Of a stretch of DNA of 28,306 nt, positions 21,617 to 28,306 are shown piece after piece. The position numbers and the translations under genes are program-made. This stretch comes from an uncultured Collinsella sp. (GTDB lineage Bacteria > Actinomycetota > Coriobacteriia > Coriobacteriales > Coriobacteriaceae), in contig CAUAEH010000024.1 of NCBI GenBank assembly GCA_958427975.1, positions 1 through 28,306 on the forward strand, read 5' to 3'. Position 1 is the stretch's first letter; each line of letters begins with the position of its first letter. The notes under the pieces are model-generated. The model was not told the origin of the DNA. It did no database searches and saw only the letters and a program-made list of their open reading frames with translations.

Positions 21617-22218
21617 CTAGTGCGCCAGTTTGCCAAATTGAATAGCGCGAACAATCAGCGTAACGCCAAACACCAGCAGCGCGGCGCCGCTAAAGATGAC
21701 GAGCATCTTGGCCGACCATAGCGGATAGATAAACACGAACATGCCGGCGATGATGGAGAGTGCACCGCTCAGGATAGCGAGGGCGCGGTTGGACGAAAGC
21801 TCGGACTCCAGAATGGACATGACACCTTCGACAATCCAGCCAAAGCCGGCCACGATAACCACCATCGTGGTGAGCGTCGCGGTCGAGAAGGCCTGGTTGC
21901 GCAGGATTATGACACCGCCCAAGATAATGAGTAGGTTGGAGATGATGCTCGTCACGCGCCAGCCGGTGGGCAGCAGCGGCTCAAAAATGGCAGTGAACAG
22001 CCTGATGGCAGCAGTGATTACAAAGTAAAACCCAGGACAGTCGTCAAAAAGACGAGGGACTTGGCGGGTGCAAAAAGCAGCGCGATACCAGCAATGAGCG
22101 CTAAGACGCCCGTGATGGCGTAGATCCAGCGTACGGCCTTGACGGCTTTGCCCGCCATGCTTTTCTCGTCAAATCCAAACTGGCTCGATTTTTGGTCATC
22201 GTTCTTAAAGATGCCCAT
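21617..22218 (-). pseudogene. DUF308 (HdeD-like) membrane protein, frameshifted
   Basis: The start at 22218 (AAAGGAGA before ATG) encodes MGIFKNDDQKSSQFGF and a first membrane helix, ending TVLGFTL at a TAA (22018-22020). In the neighbouring frame the sequence continues naturally: GFYFVITAAIRLF, FEPLLPTGWRV, then four further helices to 21617. The break falls in a run of four T (reverse strand; 22027-22030); adding one T restores a 200-residue protein, the usual DUF308 length. Stress-related HdeD-like proteins belong to this family. It may be a true pseudogene, a phase-variable tract or a sequencing error. Confidence 0.8.
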
Positions 22219-22316
22219 AATGTCTCCTTTCCGTGTGGTGCACGTCGCGTTCATTGCTCTCCGTGCGGCGTACGCCAAAAGTGCTGCAACAAGTATCGCC
22301 CAAGGGCGCCGATGCA

Positions 22317-22345
22317 TGGGGCGGGAAGGACGAATTGCCGCCCCA
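22317..22345. repeat. Hairpin upstream of the DUF308 gene
   Basis: TGGGGCGG (22317-22324) pairs perfectly with CCGCCCCA (22338-22345), 13-base loop. It lies in the divergent region about 100 bases before the DUF308 start on the reverse strand; no T run is adjacent, so its role is unclear. Confidence 0.5.
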
Positions 22346-22435
22346 CATTCCCGAATTGTTACTTTTGTTCCCGCTCCAGTGAGGATTAATCAACAATTGT
22401 AGAACATTACGCCGCTGTATGTAATTGCCTAGGTT

Positions 22436-22454
22436 TTAGGTTAGATTCTCCTAA
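22436..22454. promoter_or_regulatory. DtxR/IdeR-type 19-bp box before nitroreductase
   Basis: TTAGGTTAGATTCTCCTAA matches the IdeR/DtxR consensus (TTAGGTTAGSCTAACCTAA) at all nine left positions and six of nine right positions, including the terminal TTAGG and CCTAA. It ends 28 bases upstream of the nitroreductase ATG, a typical repressor position. Confidence 0.65.
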
Positions 22455-22482
22455 GAACAATTGCCCGAAATTGGGGGTCCCT

Positions 22483-23154
22483 ATGAACGAAACAGTTCCC
22501 GCGGCGCCGGTAAGCGCTGAGTCGATGGCAAAGCAGGGTTGCGAAAAGCTCGGCTTGGACGCGTTTGATGCGTTGGTTCGCCGCGCCCGCACGTGCCGCC
22601 GCTTTGACGAGTCCATGCGCGTGCCGCGCGAGTTTTTGCTCGAGCTGGCGGAACTTGCGCACCTGGCTCCCTGTGGTGCCAATGCTCAGCGTCTGCGTTT
22701 TCATGTGGTAAGCGGTGCAGAGGACTGCGCGCGTGTATTTGACGAGCTCGCATGGGCCGGCGCACTTAAGGACTGGCCGGGTCCTGCCGAGGGTGAGCGC
22801 CCGACCGGCTACATCGCGATTCTTGCTGAGCGCGCCGTTCCGGGCAAGCCCGCCGCTCCCATTACCGATGTCGACACGGGCATTGCCGCGCAGACGATGA
22901 TGCTCGCCGCCCGCAGCGCCACGCCCGAGGTGGCAGCCTGCATGTTCAAGGCCTTTACGCCCCACGCGATCGATGCCATGGGGCTCGATAACGACAAATA
23001 TGAGCTCAAGCTGATCATGGCGTTTGGCGTTCCGGCCGAGACACAGGTGATCGATGCGATCGATTCCAACCCCGACGGCTCCATCAATTATTGGCGCGAC
23101 GAGGCGCGGGTGCACCACGTACCCAAGCGTCCGCTTGCCGACGTGCTGCTGTAG
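22483..23154 (+). CDS. Nitroreductase family flavoprotein
   Basis: A 223-residue FMN-dependent oxidoreductase-like protein. The N-terminal FDALVRRARTCRRFDESMRV is the usual R-R/S-x-R-x-F-D FMN phosphate motif, followed by LAHLAPCGANAQRLRFHVV. The helix DTGIAAQTMMLAARSATPEVAACMFKAF is the family's central helix, and GVPAETQVID lies where GYP is found. Such enzymes reduce nitroaromatics, quinones or flavins; substrate unknown. The ATG at 22483 follows GGGGGT. A DtxR-type box sits directly upstream, so expression probably rises when iron (or manganese) is low. A role as flavin or ferric reductase would fit but is inference. Confidence 0.87.
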   Translation: MNETVPAAPVSAESMAKQGCEKLGLDAFDALVRRARTCRRFDESMRVPREFLLELAELAHLAPCGANAQRLRFHVVSGAEDCARVFDELAWAGALKDWPGPAEGERPTGYIAILAERAVPGKPAAPITDVDTGIAAQTMMLAARSATPEVAACMFKAFTPHAIDAMGLDNDKYELKLIMAFGVPAETQVIDAIDSNPDGSINYWRDEARVHHVPKRPLADVLL

Positions 23155-23190
23155 TTGTGCGTCGTTGCGGCGCAATCCGGCGGCAAAATC

Positions 23191-23221
23191 ACCACAAAGA
23201 CTCCTGTCCCCTTTGTGGTGG
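23191..23221. repeat. Hairpin before the first histidine phosphatase
   Basis: CACCACAAAG (23191-23200) pairs perfectly with CTTTGTGGTG (23212-23221), with an 11-base loop. It ends seven bases before the GGGGAGGG ribosome region of the next gene. Reverse strand reads GGGGACAGGAGT in the loop, recalling the 13103 terminator. It may be terminator, leader structure or dispersed repeat. Confidence 0.6.
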
Positions 23222-23237
23222 TACGAGGGGAGGGCAT

Positions 23238-23780
23238 GTGGCCGATCTGTATTTGGTGCGGCATGGGCAGACTGAGCTCAATGTGCAGAGCATTTTGCAG
23301 GGCTGGCACGATTCGCCGCTTACGGCGCGCGGGCGTCAGCAGGCGCTGGCGACGCGCGCGGCGTTTGAGGCGCACGGCGTGGCCTTTGATCATGTGTATT
23401 CCTCGCCGTTGGGCCGGGCGCGGCATACGGCCGAGCTTATCGTTGGCGAGGGCCGTTCCATTGAGCTGTTCGATGACCTGCGTGAGTGGCATTTTGGTTC
23501 GCTGGAGGGCACATCAAATCGCGAGATGCCGCCGCAGCCCTGGGGCGATTATCCGGTGGCCTTTGGCGGCGAGTCGGAAGTGCAGCTTCAGTCGCGCATG
23601 GTCGCGGCGCTGTCCCGCATCATGGCCAGGCCGCAACACGACTGCGTGCTGGCGGTTTCCCACGGCTCAGCCTGCCAGGAGTTTCTTGAGTATGTGACTG
23701 GCGAGGGAGAGCTACCCGACAACGGTGCCGTGCTTCATTTTGGCTATTGCGACGGGGCGTTTTCGCTCTTGTGTTGGTAA
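23238..23780 (+). CDS. Histidine phosphatase family protein (copy 1)
   Basis: A 180-residue cytosolic phosphatase of the phosphoglycerate-mutase-like branch. The catalytic phospho-accepting His is in LYLVRHGQTELN near the N-terminus, with Arg in SSPLGRARHTAE, Glu in REWHFGSLEG and the second His in AVSHGSACQEF. The GTG at 23238 is taken as start because GGGGAGGG precedes it; the frame extends upstream into non-coding sequence without a ribosome site. The next gene, 17 bases on, is a paralogue of the same type. Substrate could be a phosphosugar, a nucleotide or alpha-ribazole phosphate; no cobalamin genes are near. Confidence 0.88.
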   Translation: MADLYLVRHGQTELNVQSILQGWHDSPLTARGRQQALATRAAFEAHGVAFDHVYSSPLGRARHTAELIVGEGRSIELFDDLREWHFGSLEGTSNREMPPQPWGDYPVAFGGESEVQLQSRMVAALSRIMARPQHDCVLAVSHGSACQEFLEYVTGEGELPDNGAVLHFGYCDGAFSLLCW

Positions 23781-23797
23781 CGAACGAAAGGACCCCT

Positions 23798-24433
23798 ATG
23801 AATAAAGACCTGTATCTGGTTCGTCATGGGCAGACAATATTCAACCTTAAGCGCATCATTCAGGGTTGGAGTGACTCGCCGCTCACGCAGCTGGGCTGCG
23901 ATCAGGCGGCGCGCGCCGGTATGTTTTTGCGCGCACGCGGCATTGAGCCCGATCATGCCTACACCTCCACGCTTCATCGCACCGAGCAGACTATCGCCAA
24001 CTTGTGGCCGGGCTTGGCGTACGAGCGCCTGGACGGTCTGCGCGAGTGGTTCTTTGGCGACTTTGAGGCCGAGCGCGTGGTGCTCATGCCCGAGCGCCCG
24101 TGGCGCGACTTCTATCGCCAGTTTGGCGGCGAGGGCCAGATGCAGGTGCGCGAGCGCATGGTGGCGACGTTGACCGAGCTTATGCAGCGTCCGGACCACG
24201 AGTGCGTGCTCGCGGTGAGCCATGGCTCGGCTATCAAGGAGTTTTTGGACCACGTGCGGGGCGCGGCGGCAGACGAGCGCGAACGCGTGCCGGGCAACTG
24301 CTCAGTGCTGCATTTTGCGTTTGACGATGCGGCCGATACGTTTGAACTTGTCGAAGTCTTTACGCAGGAGGACTACGCGCGCGAGCTGGGGCTTGAACCG
24401 CTCGTGGCTACTGCGGGTCCGCAGCGCGGATAA
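23798..24433 (+). CDS. Histidine phosphatase family protein (copy 2)
   Basis: A 211-residue paralogue of the preceding gene. The catalytic His is in LYLVRHGQTIFN, with YTSTLHRTEQTI, LREWFFGDFEAERV and the second His in AVSHGSAIKEF. Shared segments such as IIQGWSDSPLT against ILQGWHDSPLT show tandem duplication with divergence. ATG 23798 follows GAAAGGA. The gene is about 30 residues longer at the C-terminus (EVFTQEDYARELG). A strong hairpin terminator follows. Substrate unknown. Confidence 0.9.
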   Translation: MNKDLYLVRHGQTIFNLKRIIQGWSDSPLTQLGCDQAARAGMFLRARGIEPDHAYTSTLHRTEQTIANLWPGLAYERLDGLREWFFGDFEAERVVLMPERPWRDFYRQFGGEGQMQVRERMVATLTELMQRPDHECVLAVSHGSAIKEFLDHVRGAAADERERVPGNCSVLHFAFDDAADTFELVEVFTQEDYARELGLEPLVATAGPQRG

Positions 24434-24476
24434 CGCGAGCGTGGCGGCACGGGTCGCCGGCATAACTTCTCGACGC

Positions 24477-24525
24477 AAAAGGGGCGGAGATGCATGTACC
24501 TGCTGCATCTCCGCCCCCTGTTTGT
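24477..24525. terminator. Bidirectional terminator
   Basis: GGGGCGGAGATGCA (24481-24494) pairs perfectly with 24504-24517, loop nine bases, preceded by AAAA and followed by CTGTTTGTT. It ends the phosphatase pair and converges on the reverse DUF1015-like gene. Confidence 0.88.
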
Positions 24526-24562
24526 TGGGCTGCCGATTTTTGTGCCGGGCGGTCTGGTCTCG

Positions 24563-25252
24563 CTAGAACCGCGCGATCTGGTGGGTGAGCAGGCCCATCG
24601 GGACCTGCGGCGCGCCGCCGCTGACCTGCGCGGCGGGGAAGAGCACAGCTACGGTAAAGTTGAACGGCTCTTTGCCCGTGTAGGTGCCGGCGGCACGGGC
24701 ATCGTCGGCCAGGAGCTGTGATGCCCCGACCAGCGCGGCAGCGTAGGCGGGGTCGTCGGCCAGTGCCGGCTCCGGCGCCTGGTCGAGCATGGCACGGATG
24801 GCGCCGACGGCGTCCTCGCGCTTGACCTCCCACACGCGGTGCGTAATGCCCGCGGGATCGGTGACGGCATAGAGTGAAGCGCCCTCTTTTGCGGCGCCGA
24901 GGATGATATCCATGACGGGCGAGGCTTCGTAGGCAAGTGTTACGGGACGGGGCTGCACCTTGAGCTCGGTGATCGCGCGCGCGGCGGCGAGTGCGTCGAC
25001 GCTCTCGGCGGCAGCCTCGTCGCTACCCGTCAGCACGTTAACCGGGCAGATCGCCACGACACCCGTCACACGTCCCGGCTCGCCCGAGCATTCGTACACG
25101 TAATACGCCGCACCCGGGTCCTTGAGCATCAGACCATCGGCAATGGCTCTGCGCAAAGCATCGTTGCCGCTCAGGACGCTGCCCATTGCAGGCAGCGCCT
25201 CGAGCACGCGGTCCTGAGCCGGGCGGATGCAGGGAAACGGAAGTGCTTTCAT
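24563..25252 (-). CDS. Short DUF1015-like protein
   Basis: A 229-residue protein whose N-terminus (LPFPCIRPAQDRVLEALPAMG) and later YVYECSG and AVTDPAGITHRVWEV recall DUF1015, a family commonly of about 400 residues and often beside serine biosynthesis genes. The C-terminal half of the family seems absent or much shortened (ending FNFTVAVLFPAAQVSG...MGLLTHQIARF). It begins 39 bases after the M20 gene on the reverse strand, probably in one transcript, and serA/serC are close. The ribosome site is weak (AGGACC). Function unknown; the family call is by recognition, not alignment. Confidence 0.6.
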   Translation of the reverse strand: MKALPFPCIRPAQDRVLEALPAMGSVLSGNDALRRAIADGLMLKDPGAAYYVYECSGEPGRVTGVVAICPVNVLTGSDEAAAESVDALAAARAITELKVQPRPVTLAYEASPVMDIILGAAKEGASLYAVTDPAGITHRVWEVKREDAVGAIRAMLDQAPEPALADDPAYAAALVGASQLLADDARAAGTYTGKEPFNFTVAVLFPAAQVSGGAPQVPMGLLTHQIARF

Positions 25253-25291
25253 GGGCGGTCCTAACGCACGATTCGGTTTGTTCGCGGCTTA

Positions 25292-26512
25292 TTATGCCCC
25301 AACTTGGCAGCTCTCGTCCCAGAGCACGTTATCGGCGAGCGCGATTAGCACCTGCTGACAACGAACGATATCGGCGTGGGGCACATATTCGTTGGGCTTG
25401 TGCGCGAGCGCGAGCGACCCGGGACCGTAGCTCATGCAATTGCGGTTACCTGTCTTGCCGGCAATGACGGCGGTGTCGGTGTAGCCGGTAAAGAAGCCGA
25501 CGGTCGTGTCCGCGTCCGTCACATCGTCTGCTGCGCACTTGAGTGCAGCTAGAAGGGGAGAGGTCGGATCGCGCTCGATAGCGGGGCGGTCGCCTGTCAC
25601 GGTATAGCTTCCATGGCAGCCGGGGACCGCGGCTTCGGCACCGGCGATGGCCTGCTCTACCATGCGCGTCGCGGCGGCTGTATCGGTCGGCGGGGTCAGG
25701 CGCATATCGACCCAGACCTTGGCATGGTCGGGCACGACATAGGGACGGTAGCCACCTTCGATCTGTCCAAACGTGATGGTCGATGGTCCCAGCTCATCGT
25801 GCGCGGGCAGCGCCACAAACGCGCTACGAAGCGAACACACGACCTCGGCCATGGCGGCGACGGCATCCGCGCCCTTCCACGGCTGGCTCGCATGCGCCGT
25901 CACGCCAGCCATTTCAATCTCGAACCACGTACGCCCCTTGTGCGCCACCTGGATCTGTCCGTCGGTGGGCTCGGCGTCCAGCACCCATTCGCGCGAACCG
26001 ACCCAGCCGGCATCGATGGCTGCCTCGGAGCCTCGCATAAAGTCTTCCTCGTCGACCGAGCAGATGAGCGAAAAGCCGCGGCGGGGCAGCGCGCCATCCG
26101 CCGCCACGCGCTCGAGCGTGTGAACAAGCGCGGCAATGGCGCAGGCCAGTCCGCCCTTCATGTCGCAGGCGCCACGGCCGTAGAGTTTATCGTCACGCAC
26201 GATTGCTCCGAGCGGCGTAATGTCCGCGTCCCAGCCATCACCCAATGTGACGGTGTCCATATGGCAGATATAGACCAGCCGTGGCTCGTCGCTCAAACCG
26301 GGCACGGTGACCATAAGATCGCGGCGCCCAGGGAGTACTTCGAGCCCTGCAATCTGCACGGCATCGAGTACCGGATGGCTCAGCTGCGCCAACCGTTCCT
26401 CAACCAACGCTTTGATATAGCGTTCAATCTTGCCCTCATACGCATCTGGGTCGGAACTGTCGATCCGCACGAGCCCTTGCGTAAGCCGCCAAGCAAAATC
26501 TGTATCAACCAT
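25292..26512 (-). CDS. M20 family deacylase (ArgE/DapE-like)
   Basis: A 406-residue M20 metallohydrolase of the ArgE/DapE/ACY1 type, using two metals to remove an acyl group from an amino acid or cut a short peptide. Metal and catalytic residues appear in order: HxD in ICHMDTVTLGDGW, bridging Asp in ACDMKGG, the Glu pair in SVDEEDFMRGS, Asp in DAEPTDGQIQ, and the last His in LAHKPNEYVP. The dimerisation domain has VTAHASQPWKGADAV. The start 26512 has GAGGTG upstream. It is a different M20 subgroup from the Sapep-like gene at 4870. The substrate cannot be assigned; no arg or lysine-pathway genes adjoin. Confidence 0.9.
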   Translation of the reverse strand: MVDTDFAWRLTQGLVRIDSSDPDAYEGKIERYIKALVEERLAQLSHPVLDAVQIAGLEVLPGRRDLMVTVPGLSDEPRLVYICHMDTVTLGDGWDADITPLGAIVRDDKLYGRGACDMKGGLACAIAALVHTLERVAADGALPRRGFSLICSVDEEDFMRGSEAAIDAGWVGSREWVLDAEPTDGQIQVAHKGRTWFEIEMAGVTAHASQPWKGADAVAAMAEVVCSLRSAFVALPAHDELGPSTITFGQIEGGYRPYVVPDHAKVWVDMRLTPPTDTAAATRMVEQAIAGAEAAVPGCHGSYTVTGDRPAIERDPTSPLLAALKCAADDVTDADTTVGFFTGYTDTAVIAGKTGNRNCMSYGPGSLALAHKPNEYVPHADIVRCQQVLIALADNVLWDESCQVGA

Positions 26513-26590
26513 AGGCACCTCACAGATAGTTAGGCCAACATACAGATTGTATGCCAAGAAGCGGCTCGGTGCATTTAATGGAGCGCTCAC

Positions 26591-26624
26591 AAAAATGGGG
26601 CGCCTCTCGTGCGAAAGGCGCCCC
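26591..26624 (-). terminator. Terminator of serA
   Basis: GGGGCGCCT (26597-26605) pairs with 26616-26624. On the reverse strand the hairpin is followed by ATTTTTG. It separates serA from the M20/DUF1015 transcript. Confidence 0.85.
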
Positions 26625-26688
26625 CGCGGGCATTCAATGTCGGTGACGGGCGGGCCACATGGGGAACTGCCCGTCAGATCAGCCGGCG

Positions 26689-27852
26689 CTACTTGATCAC
26701 GCGTACGCGATACATCGACGGAATTCGCTTGAGCGCCTCGATGGTGCCGCTGTCCAGGTGCTCGTCGGTGTCGAACATGGTGTAGGCGTTCTCGCCGGCA
26801 GACTCGTTGGTCATGCGCTGCACGTTGGCGTTGTCCTTGGCCAGGATGGCTGTGATCTGGCCGATCATGTTGGGCACGTTGGCGTGCAGGCAGGCGATGC
26901 GGCTTGCAGCTCGCGCCTTGCCCATGCTGCAGGCAGGGTAGTTGACGCTGTGCGCGATATTGCCGTTCTCCAGGTAATCCTTGAGCTCGCTGATGGCCAT
27001 ATCGGCGCAGTTGGCCTCGGCCTCGCCGGTGCCGGCGCCCGAGTGCGTGGTGATAAACGTGTTGGGCATCTTGACGGTCTTGGGCGTGGCAAAGTCGCAG
27101 CTAAACCAGCTCAGCTTGCCCTCGCGTAGGGCAGCGTCGACGGCGTCCTCGTCAATGATGGTTTCGCGCGCGTAGTTGATGAGCACGGCGTCGGGTGCCA
27201 GCAGGTTAATCTGTTCGGTGCTGATCATGCCGATGGTGTCGGCCTTGCTGGGCACGTGCACGGTGAGGTAGTCGCAGCCGCGGCACAGATCCTCGAGCGT
27301 GCCCACGCGCTGCACCTCGCGGCTCAGCACCCACGCGTGCTCAACAGAAATGAACGGATCGTAGCCGTAGACGTCCATGCCCAGATCGACGCAGGCGTTG
27401 GCGACCTTGGAGCCTACGTTGCCCAGACCGATGACGCCGATGCGCTTGCCCTTGAGCTCGCGGCCCACAAAGGCCTTCTTGGCCTTCTCGGCGTCGACCT
27501 GGATCTCGGGGTCGTCGGCGTTGTCGCGCACCCAGTTCATCGACTGCACCACGCCACGGCTCGAGAGCACCAGCATGCCCAGGACGAGCTCCTTGACGGC
27601 ATTGCTGTTTGCGCCGGGGGAGTTAAAGACGACGACGCCCTTCTTGGCGTACTCCTCGACGGGGATGTTGTTGACGCCGGCGCCGCAGCGGGCGATGGCG
27701 CGGATGCCCTCGGGCAGCTCGTAGCCGTGCAGGTCGGTCGAGCGCATCAGGATCGCGTCGGCCTCCTCGGCGGTGCTTACAAACTCGTAGCCCTCGCCAA
27801 ACTCGACTTTGCCGTCCTTGGTGATGTCGTCGATGGTCTTAATCTTGCGCAT
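26689..27852 (-). CDS. serA: D-3-phosphoglycerate dehydrogenase
   Basis: A 387-residue cytosolic NAD-dependent dehydrogenase, first step of serine biosynthesis. NAD motif GLGNVGSKVANA, substrate-binding ARCGAGVNNIP, catalytic Arg in INYARETIIDE, and catalytic His in TTHSGAGTGEAE (often THIGAST.EA in others). The C-terminal 80 residues (HANVPNMIGQITAILAKDNANVQRMTN) form a degenerate ACT-like domain, as in short type-II enzymes. AAGGAG precedes ATG 27852. It follows serC after about 70 bases on the same strand, giving a serC-serA operon; a small hairpin lies between. Confidence 0.94.
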   Translation of the reverse strand: MRKIKTIDDITKDGKVEFGEGYEFVSTAEEADAILMRSTDLHGYELPEGIRAIARCGAGVNNIPVEEYAKKGVVVFNSPGANSNAVKELVLGMLVLSSRGVVQSMNWVRDNADDPEIQVDAEKAKKAFVGRELKGKRIGVIGLGNVGSKVANACVDLGMDVYGYDPFISVEHAWVLSREVQRVGTLEDLCRGCDYLTVHVPSKADTIGMISTEQINLLAPDAVLINYARETIIDEDAVDAALREGKLSWFSCDFATPKTVKMPNTFITTHSGAGTGEAEANCADMAISELKDYLENGNIAHSVNYPACSMGKARAASRIACLHANVPNMIGQITAILAKDNANVQRMTNESAGENAYTMFDTDEHLDSGTIEALKRIPSMYRVRVIK

Positions 27853-27905
27853 GGAAAACTCCTTAGCGGATTTGTTTATAACAAGTGGTTTGAAGTGGCT
27901 GGTCG

Positions 27906-27922
27906 GCCCGCTCGTTGCGGGC
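27906..27922 (-). terminator. Hairpin at the serC-serA junction
   Basis: GCCCGC-TCGTT-GCGGGC begins at the serC stop codon. No T run follows, so it is more likely a processing or pausing element than a full terminator. Confidence 0.4.
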
Positions 27923-28306
27923 TAGTTAGATCGCGGACTCAAACTGTGCTGCGCTTCGAAGTCCTTCATGTGCGAGGCCAGTGCCTGCACGTCCTCCATG
28001 GTGACGGCGTTGTACACGCTGGCGCGCATTCCGCCCACCAGGCGATGGCCCTTGACGTTTTGAATCTGGTGCTCGTCCGCGCCCGCGACAAAGGCCGCGT
28101 CGAGTTCGGCATCGCCGGTACGGAAGGTGACGTTGGCGATGGAGCGACTGTCTGTCTGCGCGGTGCCATGGAACAGCTCGCTGTGCTCGAGCAGGTCGTA
28201 GAGCAGGTTGGCCTTGGCCCAGTTGCGCTCGGCCATGGCGGCAAGTCCGCCGGTCTTCTTGACCCAACGAAACACCTTGCCGCACACGTAAATGCCAAAG
28301 GTGTTG
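27922..28306 (-). CDS. serC: Phosphoserine aminotransferase, C-terminal part
   Basis: The last 127 or so codons of SerC, cut by the right window edge; the frame runs open to the end (NTFGIYVCGKVFRWVKKTGG). The PLP enzyme converts phosphohydroxypyruvate to phosphoserine, the step after SerA. GHRLVGGMRASVYNAVTMEDVQALASHM is the typical SerC C-terminus with the phosphate-binding Arg in GGMRAS. The catalytic lysine lies outside the window. Confidence 0.9.
   Translation of the reverse strand, partial: NTFGIYVCGKVFRWVKKTGGLAAMAERNWAKANLLYDLLEHSELFHGTAQTDSRSIANVTFRTGDAELDAAFVAGADEHQIQNVKGHRLVGGMRASVYNAVTMEDVQALASHMKDFEAQHSLSPRSN

Noticed and set aside
1..28306. CRISPR array or prophage
   Set aside because: No series of regularly spaced repeats and no phage structural or integrase genes were seen.

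Overview
The window is a GC-rich chromosomal segment from a gut actinobacterium, most likely a Collinsella-type member of the Coriobacteriia. This rests on base composition, strong GGAG-type ribosome sites, the gene families present and the style of the intergenic palindromes. It is an inference, because no 16S rRNA gene is present. No insertion sequence, CRISPR array, prophage or rRNA is seen.

Left third (1-13,060): tgt (tRNA queuosine modification), a LOG/TIGR00730 nucleotide-binding protein, a DinJ/RelB-YafQ toxin-antitoxin pair, degV (reverse strand), a HAD phosphatase, a Sapep-like M20 dipeptidase, and a compact phosphate ABC transporter operon pstS-pstC-pstA-pstB closed by a strong terminator. 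An Uup-type ABC-F ATPase and a Cof-type HAD phosphatase follow. Two copies of one long hairpin family (outer arm AAGTTGCGGTGGAATAG) lie after yafQ and after the dipeptidase.

Middle (13,060-20,967): a metal-homeostasis district. It holds a DtxR/MntR-family regulator, a P1B-2 (Zn/Cd/Pb) ATPase, its detached HMA metal-binding domain, and an SmtB/CzrA-type repressor. The repressor's operators overlap a near-consensus promoter and recur before the ATPase. Further on is a histidine-rich permease of the putative manganese transporter/ArsP-like family. The stretch also contains a decayed tRNA-like sequence between two AAA-loop palindromes, a 127-base giant palindrome, and an AT-richer island carrying a lineage-specific AbiEi/DUF559-like predicted nuclease. 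A DEDDh exonuclease gene lies next to that island.

Right third (20,968-28,306): a YaiI/YqxD protein, a DUF308 (HdeD-like) membrane protein broken by a one-base frameshift, a nitroreductase preceded by a 19-bp DtxR/IdeR-type box, two tandem histidine phosphatases, and a reverse-strand block of DUF1015-like protein, M20 deacylase, serA and the end of serC (serine biosynthesis).

The most noteworthy items are the AbiEi/DUF559-like protein in its AT-rich island, the operator/promoter design of the zinc-type efflux cluster, the DtxR box before the nitroreductase, the palindrome families, and the frameshifted DUF308 gene.
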